From: Actinomycetospora sp. NBRC 106378
Lineage (GTDB): Bacteria; Actinomycetota; Actinomycetes; Mycobacteriales; Pseudonocardiaceae
DNA: 64,000 nt
Assembly: GCF_030269685.1 (NCBI RefSeq)
Contig: NZ_BSTT01000004.1
Coordinates: 124,001 to 188,000 of the forward strand
Reading direction: 5' to 3'
Part shown: one piece after another, positions 8,031 to 15,326 of the stretch
How the letters are laid out: the number at the start of each line of letters is the position of its first letter
Numbering within the stretch: the first letter of the stretch is position 1
The notes under the pieces: model-generated
Database searches by the model: none
Seen by the model: the letters and a program-made list of their open reading frames with translations, nothing else
What the model was told of the DNA's origin: nothing
Program-made: the position numbers and the translations under genes

Positions 8031-8204
8031 TCAGGACTTGAAGGCGTCCTTGATCTTCTCGCCGGCCTGCTTGATGCTGCCCTTGGTCTGGTCGGCCTTG
8101 CCCTCGGCCTGCAGGTCCTTGTCGTCCTGGACCTTCCCGACGGTCTCCTTCGCCTTGCCCTTGAGCTCGTCGGCCTTGTTGTCGATCTTGTCACCGGTAG
8201 CCAT
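8031..8204 (-). CDS. CsbD family stress protein, 57 aa
   Basis: Small, highly charged, Lys/Asp/Gly-rich protein of the CsbD-like family. It shows the typical repeating pattern KADELKGKAKETVGKVQDDK followed by LQAEGKADQTKGSIKQAGEK. The length fits the family (about 55-70 aa). CsbD is a general-stress protein in Bacillus and is widespread in actinobacteria; its biochemical role is not established. ATG at 8204, directly downstream of the DUF3048 gene in the same direction. Confidence 0.9.
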   Translation of the reverse strand: MATGDKIDNKADELKGKAKETVGKVQDDKDLQAEGKADQTKGSIKQAGEKIKDAFKS

Positions 8205-8222
8205 ACCCCGGAGTACCCGATC

Positions 8223-9188
8223 TCAGGCCGCCACCAACAGGACCCAGACCGGTCCCGGGGCGAAGGTGAGCGGCGCGCCGTCGGCGCCGGTGAAGGTGGT
8301 CGGGTCGGCCGGCGAGGCCCGGGACCAGGTGCCGGTGAACCGGGTGCCGTCGCGCAGGACGTCGACCGCGCCCGAGCCGACGGTCACGGCGGTGGGGGAG
8401 GGCGAGCCGGCGACGTCGCGGATCGCCGAGGTCCGCACCGCCACACGCTGCACGACGATCGTCGCGGGACGCACGTCGGTCGGCGAGCCTCCGACCGTGA
8501 GGTCCCAACGGCCGCCGTCGGCACGGGCGAGCACCTCGGTCCGCCCGACCCGCTCGACGACGTCGGCCGCCGGGGTCCCGCCCCCGCCCGCCGGGCCGAA
8601 GCGGAACCCGACGTCACGCGGGCCCGCCGCGTCCGGGGCGGCGGCGAGGAGCGCGGCGGGGTCCCCGAGCAGGTTGTGCGGAGCGGGCCGGTCCCCCGCG
8701 CGGCGGTAGGCCCGGGGGACCCGTTCCGCGGACACCCCGTCGATGTCGGCGGCCGCGACGGCGGCGTCGAGTTCGGGGGCGTTCCCGGAGTAGGCCAGGG
8801 CCGGGCGGCCGTAGGCGGCCAGCAGGTCGAGGTCGGACTCCCGCAGGCTGCGCACGGCGCCGACGGTCGGGGGCAGGTGCGAGGCGAAGACGGCGAGCAA
8901 CCGGGTCAGCCCGGCCTCCACCGGTTCGACGTAGACGACGTCCGCGTCGCCCACCCCGATCCAGGGCCGACCCTCCGGCGCGTTGTCGACCTTGACGGCG
9001 AGCACCGCCCGCCCCGGGTCGCCGGGCTCGCCCGTCAGCGGGGAGCCCGCGGCGGACGTGGTGCGGGTGCCGCCGGCCGGCGTGTCGTGCCCGCCCAGCA
9101 CGACGAACCCGAGGACGGCGGCGACCAGGAGGGCGAGCAGCACGCCCAGCGCCCGGGTCCGCCGGTTCCCCTCCGCCACGCCGACCAT
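8223..9188 (-). CDS. DUF3048 domain-containing protein (YerB-like), membrane anchored
   Basis: 321 aa from ATG 9188. An N-terminal signal anchor (ALGVLLALLVAAVLGFVVLG) is followed by the extracytoplasmic DUF3048 domain: AVLAVKVDNAPEGRPWIGVG, VGAVRSLRESDLDLLAAY, then the C-terminal DUF3048 part ending FAPGPVWVLLVAA. The family is related to Bacillus YerB; function unproven but envelope-located. The start is set at 9188 because a longer frame would overlap the divergent gene and its promoter. Confidence 0.8.
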   Translation of the reverse strand: MVGVAEGNRRTRALGVLLALLVAAVLGFVVLGGHDTPAGGTRTTSAAGSPLTGEPGDPGRAVLAVKVDNAPEGRPWIGVGDADVVYVEPVEAGLTRLLAVFASHLPPTVGAVRSLRESDLDLLAAYGRPALAYSGNAPELDAAVAAADIDGVSAERVPRAYRRAGDRPAPHNLLGDPAALLAAAPDAAGPRDVGFRFGPAGGGGTPAADVVERVGRTEVLARADGGRWDLTVGGSPTDVRPATIVVQRVAVRTSAIRDVAGSPSPTAVTVGSGAVDVLRDGTRFTGTWSRASPADPTTFTGADGAPLTFAPGPVWVLLVAA

Positions 9189-9212
9189 CCTCGCCCGTGG
9201 AGCGGTCCGACC

Positions 9213-9225
9213 TATGATCGAGGGC
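9213..9225 (+). promoter_or_regulatory. -10 element (TATGAT) placed for leaderless transcription
   Basis: TATGAT at 9213-9218 is a near-perfect -10 hexamer only 7 nt before ATG 9226, so transcription would begin at or next to the A of the start codon. No usable Shine-Dalgarno site is present and no clear -35 is seen. Confidence 0.6.
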
Positions 9226-9936
9226 ATGGCGCGCCGCGCAGCGCAGGAACCCGATCCGGTCGACCCACCGCGGGAACGCGCCTCCGACTCCGAGCGCGAG
9301 GACGTCGCCGCGATGCTCGCGCGGGCGATGGTGGCCGGGCGGCTGACGCCCGTCGAGTACTCCGACCGGGCCGCGATCGCGCAGGCGGCGCGCTACCGCG
9401 ACCAGCTCGACGGCCTGCTCTCGGACCTGCCCGGCTTCGTGCTGCACTCCTCGCACGGGAGCGATGTCCTCGAACTGGAGGCCGGGCTCGGCGGGTCGAT
9501 CGACCGCCGCGGCCTGTGGAAGGTGCCCCCGACGGTGCGGGTGCACAGCTGGGTCGGCCGGGTGCTGCTCGACCTGTCCGAGGCGGAGTGCGCCACCGCG
9601 GTGGTCGCGGTCGAGCTGGCCACGGGCATGTGCACGCCGACGATCGTGGTGCCCGAGGGCGCCACCGTCGACGTGGACGACCTGCGGATCTCCGCGGGGT
9701 CGGTGCGCGACGACACGGTGCACCGCCGCGAGCGCGGGGACCTGCACGTCAGCGTGCGCGGACGGCACTCCTTCGGCGACGTCGTCCTGCGCCATCCGGT
9801 GCGCGGCCGGTGGGAGCGGCTGCGGTCGCTGCCGGCCGAGGCGCCGCGCTCGGTGGCGCGCCGGGTGACGCAGCGGGTCGCGGGGAGCCGACCCGCCCGC
9901 CCCGACGCACGCCGATCCGACGGCACGTCCGGGTAA
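9226..9936 (+). CDS. DUF1707 (SHOCT-like) domain protein with LiaF-like C-terminal part
   Basis: 236 aa. The DUF1707 domain is near the N-terminus (about 20-70): REDVAAMLARAMVAGRLTPVEYSDRA and AARYRDQLDGLLSDLP. The C-terminal half is beta-rich, with repeating hydrophobic strands like cell-wall-active antibiotic-response proteins (TIVVPEGATVDVDDLRI). There is no membrane helix, so it is probably cytosolic. A second DUF1707 gene lies at 32620-33279. The mRNA is probably leaderless. The Ser/Thr kinase starts 54 nt downstream and may be co-transcribed. Confidence 0.8.
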   Translation: MARRAAQEPDPVDPPRERASDSEREDVAAMLARAMVAGRLTPVEYSDRAAIAQAARYRDQLDGLLSDLPGFVLHSSHGSDVLELEAGLGGSIDRRGLWKVPPTVRVHSWVGRVLLDLSEAECATAVVAVELATGMCTPTIVVPEGATVDVDDLRISAGSVRDDTVHRRERGDLHVSVRGRHSFGDVVLRHPVRGRWERLRSLPAEAPRSVARRVTQRVAGSRPARPDARRSDGTSG

Positions 9937-9990
9937 CGTCGAGCCCCGCGCGAACGGCCCAGGACGCCCAGCACACCGAGGAGGGACCCC

Positions 9991-11799
9991 GTGACGCTCG
10001 AGCCCGGCGCCGGCCTCCGGCTCCTCGCCCCGCTGGTCGTCGGCGTCCTGGTCGCCCTGTGCGCCTCGCCGCTCTACCGGGCCCTCGTCGCCCGCCGCCG
10101 GCAGGCCCTCCTGGTCGACCGCGTGGTCACCGGACGGGTCGCCCGGGTGACCGGGCCGGAACGGCGCCGCGCCGTGCGCCACCTGCACCGCCAGGCCGGC
10201 GACCCGGTGCCGGTCGTCCTCGGCCTCGCCGGGCTGGCCGGCGTGATCACCGTGGTGGGGGCGGTGCTCACCGCCCGCCTGACCTCCGGCGGCAACGCCG
10301 ACCGCCGCGAGCTCATCGACCGCTTCGTGGCGACCCTCGACGACGCCGGGCTCCCGACGCCGGGCTCGGGTTCGACCGTCCTCGTGGTCGCCACGGTGGT
10401 CTCGGTGCTCCTCGCGCTGGCGGTCGCCACCCTGCACGTCGCCGCGCTGGACGTCGAGCGCCGCCGGGCGATGCCGGTGACCCGGCCCTGGCCGCTGTCC
10501 CGGCGTCGGACGACGTGGCTGTTCGCCGCGCTCGTCTTCGGGCTGCTGCTGCTCATCGGCCTCGACAACGGGGCCCTCGCCGCCGGGCTGTTCCTGCTCG
10601 GCCACCAGGCCGTCGTCCGCGCGATGCGGCCGAAGCTGTGCGCCACGCCGCCCGTCCTGCCCGAGGCCCTGCGCGCCGCCCGGCTCCCCGACCCGAAGGA
10701 GCGCCGGCTCATCCGGTCGCGGCGCGGCCCGGCGCCGTCCCTCGGCGCGGCCGGCTCGACCGGCGCGCGGCCCGGCACCGCCGCCCGCCCCCCGATCGGT
10801 GTCCCCGCGGGGCCGCGCTCGGGCCCGGGCCGGACCCCGCCGCCCGTCGCCGGTCCGCGGTCCACCACCGCGTCGCGCCCGCCGACGTCGGCGACCCGCC
10901 TGATCGACCTGGCGCCGCCGGAGCAGCCGCTGACCCCGCACGACCCGCGGACCGTCGGCGAGTACCAGCTCACCGGCCGCCTGGGCTCGGGCGGCATGGG
11001 CACGGTGTACCTCGGGCACCGGGCCGGCACCGCGGGCCAGGTCGCGATCAAGGTGCTGGCGCCGCACCTGCTCGACGACGTCGACGCCCGCACCCGCTTC
11101 CTGCGCGAGGGCCAGACGCTGCAGAAGGTCACCGGCGACTACACCGCCCGCGTGCTGGGGGTCGGGTTCGACGGCTCGATGCCCTACATCGTCATGGAGC
11201 GGCTCGACGGCCCGTCGCTGCACGCGTACGTGTGCGAGAGCGGCGCGGTCCGCGACGCGGAGACGCTGACGCGGATGGCGATCGCCCTCGCCCGCGCGCT
11301 CGCCGCGCTGCACAACGACGGCATCACCCACCGCGACCTCAAGCCCGGGAACATCCTGCTGACCTCGGCGGGGCCGAAGGTCGTCGACTTCGGCATCGCC
11401 CGGGTCGTCGGCCAGACCCACCACACCCCGGCCGGGAACATGGTCGGCACGCCCGGCTACATGGCTCCCGAGCAGGTCACCGGCAACGGGGCGGGGCCGG
11501 CCACCGACGTGTGGGCCTGGGCGTGCTGCGTGGTCTTCGCCGCCCGTGGCGACCACCTCTTCGACGGCGAGAACATCGTCGACATCGCCCGCCGCATCCT
11601 CGACGGCCCGCCCTCCGACGCCTTCGCCGGCGTCGGGCGGCTCTCGCCACGCCTGGTGCCCGTGCTGCGCCGGGCCACCGCCCAGGACGCCGCCGACCGC
11701 CCACGCGACGGCGCCGCCCTGCTGCGGCTGCTCGACCGCTCCGGGGCCACCGCGACCGTCGGCAGCTTCGCCTGGGACAAGCTCGTGGGGGCCCGGTGA
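9991..11799 (+). CDS. Membrane-anchored serine/threonine protein kinase, kinase domain C-terminal
   Basis: 602 aa. Four hydrophobic segments fill the first ~215 residues, then comes a Pro/Ser/Gly-rich linker, then a Hanks-type kinase from about 325. Motifs: glycine loop GSGGMG (331), Lys in VAIKVL (354), HRDLKPGN (447), DFG (466) and APEQ. All catalytic residues are present. Actinobacterial Pkn proteins usually place the kinase first and the membrane helix after it; this order is reversed, with no extracellular PASTA or sensor domain. GTG start with GAGGAGGG upstream. The substrate is unknown. Confidence 0.9.
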   Translation: MTLEPGAGLRLLAPLVVGVLVALCASPLYRALVARRRQALLVDRVVTGRVARVTGPERRRAVRHLHRQAGDPVPVVLGLAGLAGVITVVGAVLTARLTSGGNADRRELIDRFVATLDDAGLPTPGSGSTVLVVATVVSVLLALAVATLHVAALDVERRRAMPVTRPWPLSRRRTTWLFAALVFGLLLLIGLDNGALAAGLFLLGHQAVVRAMRPKLCATPPVLPEALRAARLPDPKERRLIRSRRGPAPSLGAAGSTGARPGTAARPPIGVPAGPRSGPGRTPPPVAGPRSTTASRPPTSATRLIDLAPPEQPLTPHDPRTVGEYQLTGRLGSGGMGTVYLGHRAGTAGQVAIKVLAPHLLDDVDARTRFLREGQTLQKVTGDYTARVLGVGFDGSMPYIVMERLDGPSLHAYVCESGAVRDAETLTRMAIALARALAALHNDGITHRDLKPGNILLTSAGPKVVDFGIARVVGQTHHTPAGNMVGTPGYMAPEQVTGNGAGPATDVWAWACCVVFAARGDHLFDGENIVDIARRILDGPPSDAFAGVGRLSPRLVPVLRRATAQDAADRPRDGAALLRLLDRSGATATVGSFAWDKLVGAR

Positions 11800-11935
11800 G
11801 GTCGCGGCCCCGGTGTGAGCGGTGGCACACGGCCGACACCCGACGTCAGCAGCGGGCCGCGGTCGTCGGGGCCCGCTGAGGCGGACCACCCGCTGCTACG
11901 GTTCCGCACGCACCGTCCGAGTCGAGGAGGAGCAC

Positions 11936-12325
11936 GTGGCCAGCTGGGACGACCTGGTGCTCTGGGTGCGGGTCCGGTACGAGGTGATGGCGCAGAAGGC
12001 GGACAGCCTCACCTTCCGGTTGCCGACGGGCGAGGACCGCGACCAGCTCGTGTACGTGCGCCACCGCGGCGAGGTCGGCGGCCACGACTGGATGCAGATC
12101 GAGTCGCCAATCGCGAAGCTCGACGACATCGACGCCCGGCGGCTCCTCGAGCTGGCCGAGGACGCCGTGGTGGGCGGAGCGGCCGCGGTCGGGGGCATCG
12201 CCGTCTTCCGCCACGCCGCGCCGCTCGAGGACCTGACCTTCGCCGAGTTCGAGGGCCCGTTCCGCCTGGTCACCGAGACCGCGGACCGGCTCGAGCAGCA
12301 GCTCACGGGCGCCGACCACTTCTGA
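11936..12325 (+). CDS. Hypothetical protein, 129 aa
   Basis: Soluble alpha/beta protein starting at GTG 11936 behind GAGGAGG. It opens with SWDDLVLWVRVRYEVMAQKADSLTF and has a central acidic helix (LDDIDARRLLELAEDAVVGG). The fold may resemble the YbjN / type III chaperone-like domain, but no diagnostic motif is visible. It follows the kinase after a 136-nt gap in which I see nothing notable. Confidence 0.65.
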   Translation: MASWDDLVLWVRVRYEVMAQKADSLTFRLPTGEDRDQLVYVRHRGEVGGHDWMQIESPIAKLDDIDARRLLELAEDAVVGGAAAVGGIAVFRHAAPLEDLTFAEFEGPFRLVTETADRLEQQLTGADHF

Positions 12326-12394
12326 CCGCTGGACCTCGGCGCGCGGACCCAGCAGGATCGGCGCGCACCGTCGTCGCGCCCGAGGGAGCCCGTC

Positions 12395-12718
12395 GTGATC
12401 GTCATCAACATCGTCATGCAGATCCGGCCCGAGAGGACCGACGACTGGTTGGCGCTGGCGGACTCCTACGCGCGGAACGTGAACGCCGAGGAGGGCTGCC
12501 TGTACTTCATGTTCAGCCGCAGCCTCACCGACGAGAACACCTACATCTGCATCGAGGGCTTCCGGGATGCCGACGCCGGCTCCACGCACACCTCGCAGCC
12601 CTACGTGAAGGAGTTCTTCGAGCAGATGCCCGACCTCGTCTCGGCCCAGCCGCAGATCCTCTACATCGACACCCCGCACGACGGGTTCGGTCCCATGGGC
12701 GAGATCCAGCCGCGGTGA
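12395..12718 (+). CDS. Antibiotic biosynthesis monooxygenase (ABM / putative quinol monooxygenase) family protein
   Basis: 107 aa, the typical size of the dimeric ferredoxin-like ABM fold. MIVINIVMQIRPERTDDWLA is followed by NVNAEEGCLYFMFSR and the strand ENTYICIEGFRDADA, then the family-typical helix YVKEFFEQMPDLV. Such proteins act on quinones or degrade small aromatics without a cofactor. The GTG at 12395 has GAGGGAG upstream. It overlaps the acetamidase gene by 4 bp (GTGA), forming an operon with it and the SDR gene. Confidence 0.85.
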   Translation: MIVINIVMQIRPERTDDWLALADSYARNVNAEEGCLYFMFSRSLTDENTYICIEGFRDADAGSTHTSQPYVKEFFEQMPDLVSAQPQILYIDTPHDGFGPMGEIQPR

Positions 12719-13722
12719 CCGAGCTCGAGTTCACCCCGACCCCCGAGCAGTACGCCTGGACCTTCGGCGGCGTGGCCCCGGTCCGCGAGGTCGACCCCGG
12801 CACCGTGATGCGGCTGTGGTGCGACGACGCCTTCGGCGGCCGCATCCGCGCGGTCACCGACCTCGCGAGCGCGGTGCTCGACCCCCGGTTCCTCAACCCG
12901 CAGACCGGGCCGTTCCTCGTCCGGGGCGCCGAGCTCGGCGACACGCTGGTGCTGCACCTGGTGGACCTCACGCCCGCGCGCGACTGGGGCGCGTCCACCC
13001 TCGTGCCCTTCTTCGGTGGCCTCACCGGCACCGACCGCACCGCGCTGCTCGACGACCCGCTGCCCGAGCTGACCTGGATCTACGAGCTGGACCGGGCGCG
13101 GAACACGGTCACCTTCGTCGCGCGGCGCAGCGAGTTCTCCGTCGACCTGCCGGTCGCGCCCATGCTCGGGACGGTCGGCGTGGCGCCCGCGGCCCGCGAG
13201 GTCCGGTCGTCGCTGACCCCGGACGCGTTCGGCGGCAACATGGACACGCCGGAGATGCGCGCGGGGGTCACCTGCTACCTGCCGGTGAACGAGCCGGGCG
13301 CGCTGTTCTCCGTGGGCGACGGGCACTACCGCCAGGGCGAGGGCGAGTCGTGCGGCACCGCCGTCGAGGGCGCGATGAACGTGACGCTCATCGTCGACCT
13401 GATCAAGGCCGACGTCGCGCCCGCGCCGCTCTGGCCGCGGATCGAGAGCGACGACGAGCTGATCACCGTAGGGTCGTCCCGGCCGCTCGAGGACGCGTGG
13501 CGGATCGGGCAGAAGGAGATGATCTCCTGGCTCGGGGCGCTGCACGGGTTGGACCGGCTCGACGCCTACGAGCTGCTCACCCAGATCTCGCTGGCCCCGC
13601 TGGCCAACGTGGTCGACACCAACTACAGCGCCGTGACGAAGGTGTCGAAGGCGTTCCTGCCCCGCGTCGAGCCGTACGACGGCCTGCACGCGGATCTGCG
13701 CGCCCGCGCGGCGCAGCTCTAG
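12715..13722 (+). CDS. Acetamidase/formamidase family protein
   Basis: 335 aa amidohydrolase of the FmdA/AmdA family, which releases ammonia from short-chain amides. Recognisable blocks are LGDTLVLHLVDLTPARDWGAS, MLGTVGVAPA, the family-typical FGGNMDTPEMRAGVTCYLPV, and FSVGDGHYRQGEGESCGTAVEG. No signal peptide. It is translationally coupled to the upstream ABM gene and followed 9 nt later by an SDR gene, so the three may process one small substrate containing an amide group; that link is inference. Confidence 0.9.
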   Translation: MTELEFTPTPEQYAWTFGGVAPVREVDPGTVMRLWCDDAFGGRIRAVTDLASAVLDPRFLNPQTGPFLVRGAELGDTLVLHLVDLTPARDWGASTLVPFFGGLTGTDRTALLDDPLPELTWIYELDRARNTVTFVARRSEFSVDLPVAPMLGTVGVAPAAREVRSSLTPDAFGGNMDTPEMRAGVTCYLPVNEPGALFSVGDGHYRQGEGESCGTAVEGAMNVTLIVDLIKADVAPAPLWPRIESDDELITVGSSRPLEDAWRIGQKEMISWLGALHGLDRLDAYELLTQISLAPLANVVDTNYSAVTKVSKAFLPRVEPYDGLHADLRARAAQL

Positions 13723-13731
13723 GAGGCGGAC

Positions 13732-14490
13732 GTGGACCTGCAGCTGGCCGGCCGGAAGGCCCTGGTCACCGGGGGCAGCAAGGGCATCGGTCGGGCGGTG
13801 GTGGAGAGTCTGGCGGGCGAGGGCGCCACGGTCGCGTTCTGCGCACGCGGCACCGAGGGCGTCGAGAAGACCGTCGCCGAGCTGACCGCGCAGGGCCACG
13901 ACGTCCGCGGGAGCGCCGTCGACGTGGCCGACGGCGACGCGCTGCGCGCCTGGGTCACCGGCAGCGCCGAGGAGCTGGGCGGGATCGACGTCGTCGTGGC
14001 CAACGTCTCCGCGCTGGCCATCCCGCCGACCGAGGAGAACTGGGAGGCGTCCTTCCGTACGGACATGCTCGGCACGGTGCGTCTCGTCGAGGCGGCCCTG
14101 CCGTCGCTGGAGGCGTCCGGCGTCGGGTCGATCGTCACCATCTCCAGCGTTTCCGGACGCGAGATCGACTTCGCGGCGGGCCCGTACGGCACCTTCAAGG
14201 GCGCGATCGTGCACTACACCCAGGGTCTCGCCCACCAGCTCGCGGGCCGGGTCCGGGCGAACTCGGTGTCGCCGGGGAACACCTATTTCGAGGGTGGCGT
14301 CTGGGAGTCGATCGAGTCGGGCGACCCGGAGCTCTACGACCGGGCCCTCGGGCTCAACCCGACCGGCCGGATGGCCCGCCCGGAGGAGATCGCGGTGGCG
14401 GTCACGTTCCTGGCCAGCCCGGTCGCGTCCTTCGTCACCGGCACCAACCTCGTCGTGGACGGCGCGCTGACGCGGGGCGTTCAGCTCTAG
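13732..14490 (+). CDS. SDR family oxidoreductase
   Basis: 252 aa classical SDR. TGGSKGIG near residue 13 is the cofactor motif, the catalytic Ser lies in TISSVSGRE, and YGTFKGA carries the Tyr/Lys pair. The C-terminus FVTGTNLVVDGALTRGVQL is typical. The NNAG motif is replaced by VANVSAL. GTG start at 13732, with AGGAGG overlapping the end of the acetamidase gene. Third gene of the ABM-acetamidase-SDR operon. Confidence 0.9.
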   Translation: MDLQLAGRKALVTGGSKGIGRAVVESLAGEGATVAFCARGTEGVEKTVAELTAQGHDVRGSAVDVADGDALRAWVTGSAEELGGIDVVVANVSALAIPPTEENWEASFRTDMLGTVRLVEAALPSLEASGVGSIVTISSVSGREIDFAAGPYGTFKGAIVHYTQGLAHQLAGRVRANSVSPGNTYFEGGVWESIESGDPELYDRALGLNPTGRMARPEEIAVAVTFLASPVASFVTGTNLVVDGALTRGVQL

Positions 14491-14996
14491 CGGCGGCCCT
14501 CGGGCAGGGCCGGCCGCTCGGGGCCGAAGATCAGGCCGACGACGGCGTTCGCCGCGGCGCCGAGCACGGTCACGGCGGCCACGACGCCGCGCGCCGTCCA
14601 GTCCACGGCCACCGCCACGCCGCGCCGGGCTGCGATCCCGGCGCGGCGCCACCGGCCGGCCAGGTCCTCCTCCGGCCGGGCGGGCAGGCGCCGCGGCGCC
14701 AGGACGAGCTCCGTTCCCGACGACGGGTCGGTGCCGGTCGCGCGGGCGGCCTCCTCCCGCCCGTTCCCGGCACGGAAGGCGAGCCGACGTTGGGGCAGCA
14801 GCGGGCCGACGTGCGGGTGGCGCGGCGCGGGGACGTCGGCCGAGAAGAGCGCGGGACCGTCGCCGAACCGGGCGATCGCCGCCGCCTCGCCGGCGACGAG
14901 CCCCGGCCGGTCGGCGTCCTCGGGGCCCTCGGCGCCGCCGGCGCCGCTCGACGGACCCGGAGTCGCCCCGCGGGGATCGTCCGGCTCGTCGGTCAT
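14487..14996 (-). CDS. Hypothetical protein with C-terminal hydrophobic segment, 169 aa
   Basis: Unrecognised. The first ~125 residues are polar and Pro/Ala/Glu/Arg-rich, with no clear domain. A hydrophobic stretch (VVAAVTVLGAAANAVVGLIFG) near residues 134-154 could be a membrane anchor, followed by a short polar tail. ATG at 14996 with AGAGGTGG upstream. Its stop overlaps the convergent SDR stop by 4 bp. Low-complexity composition makes this call less certain than its neighbours. Confidence 0.55.
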   Translation of the reverse strand: MTDEPDDPRGATPGPSSGAGGAEGPEDADRPGLVAGEAAAIARFGDGPALFSADVPAPRHPHVGPLLPQRRLAFRAGNGREEAARATGTDPSSGTELVLAPRRLPARPEEDLAGRWRRAGIAARRGVAVAVDWTARGVVAAVTVLGAAANAVVGLIFGPERPALPEGRR

Positions 14997-15284
14997 GGGC
15001 CACCTCTGCGCGTCGGGTCCGGCGGATGGCGGGACGGAGGCCGGATCGGCGACCGGCCGCCCTCCCGCGAGCGGAGGACAGTGTCGCCCATCCGGGGCGC
15101 GCCCGAACACCGCTCGCCGCATGTTTCCATCCGGTCACGGAGCGCGCCACGTTCCCCCTGTATCCGTCCCCTCCGGCTGCCGTTGACCCCGACGGGATGG
15201 CCTGCGCGGCGGTCCCTGGTGGTGCCGGTGTCCAGCGCAGGGGACCGGGTTCGGACAGTGACCGGATCGTGATCCAATCGAGAT

Positions 15285-15302
15285 CGGCGGGTCGACCCGC
15301 CG
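15285..15302. promoter_or_regulatory. Perfect 18-bp palindrome upstream of the penicillin-binding protein gene
   Basis: CGGCGGGTCGACCCGCCG ends 24 nt before the GTG start. GGATC-GT-GATCC lies a further 20 nt upstream. Its position suits an operator, but no cognate regulator is adjacent. The rest of 14997-15326 shows no gene. Confidence 0.45.
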
Positions 15303-15326
15303 GCGTGGGACGCGGGAGGTGGAGCA

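Noticed and set aside
8614-11889. Very long open frame on the minus strand, with similar long frames elsewhere (for example 12661-15789 and 15135-18539)
   Set aside because: Antisense shadows of real genes caused by the lack of A/T in third positions; their translations are Arg/Pro/Gly-rich with no domain.
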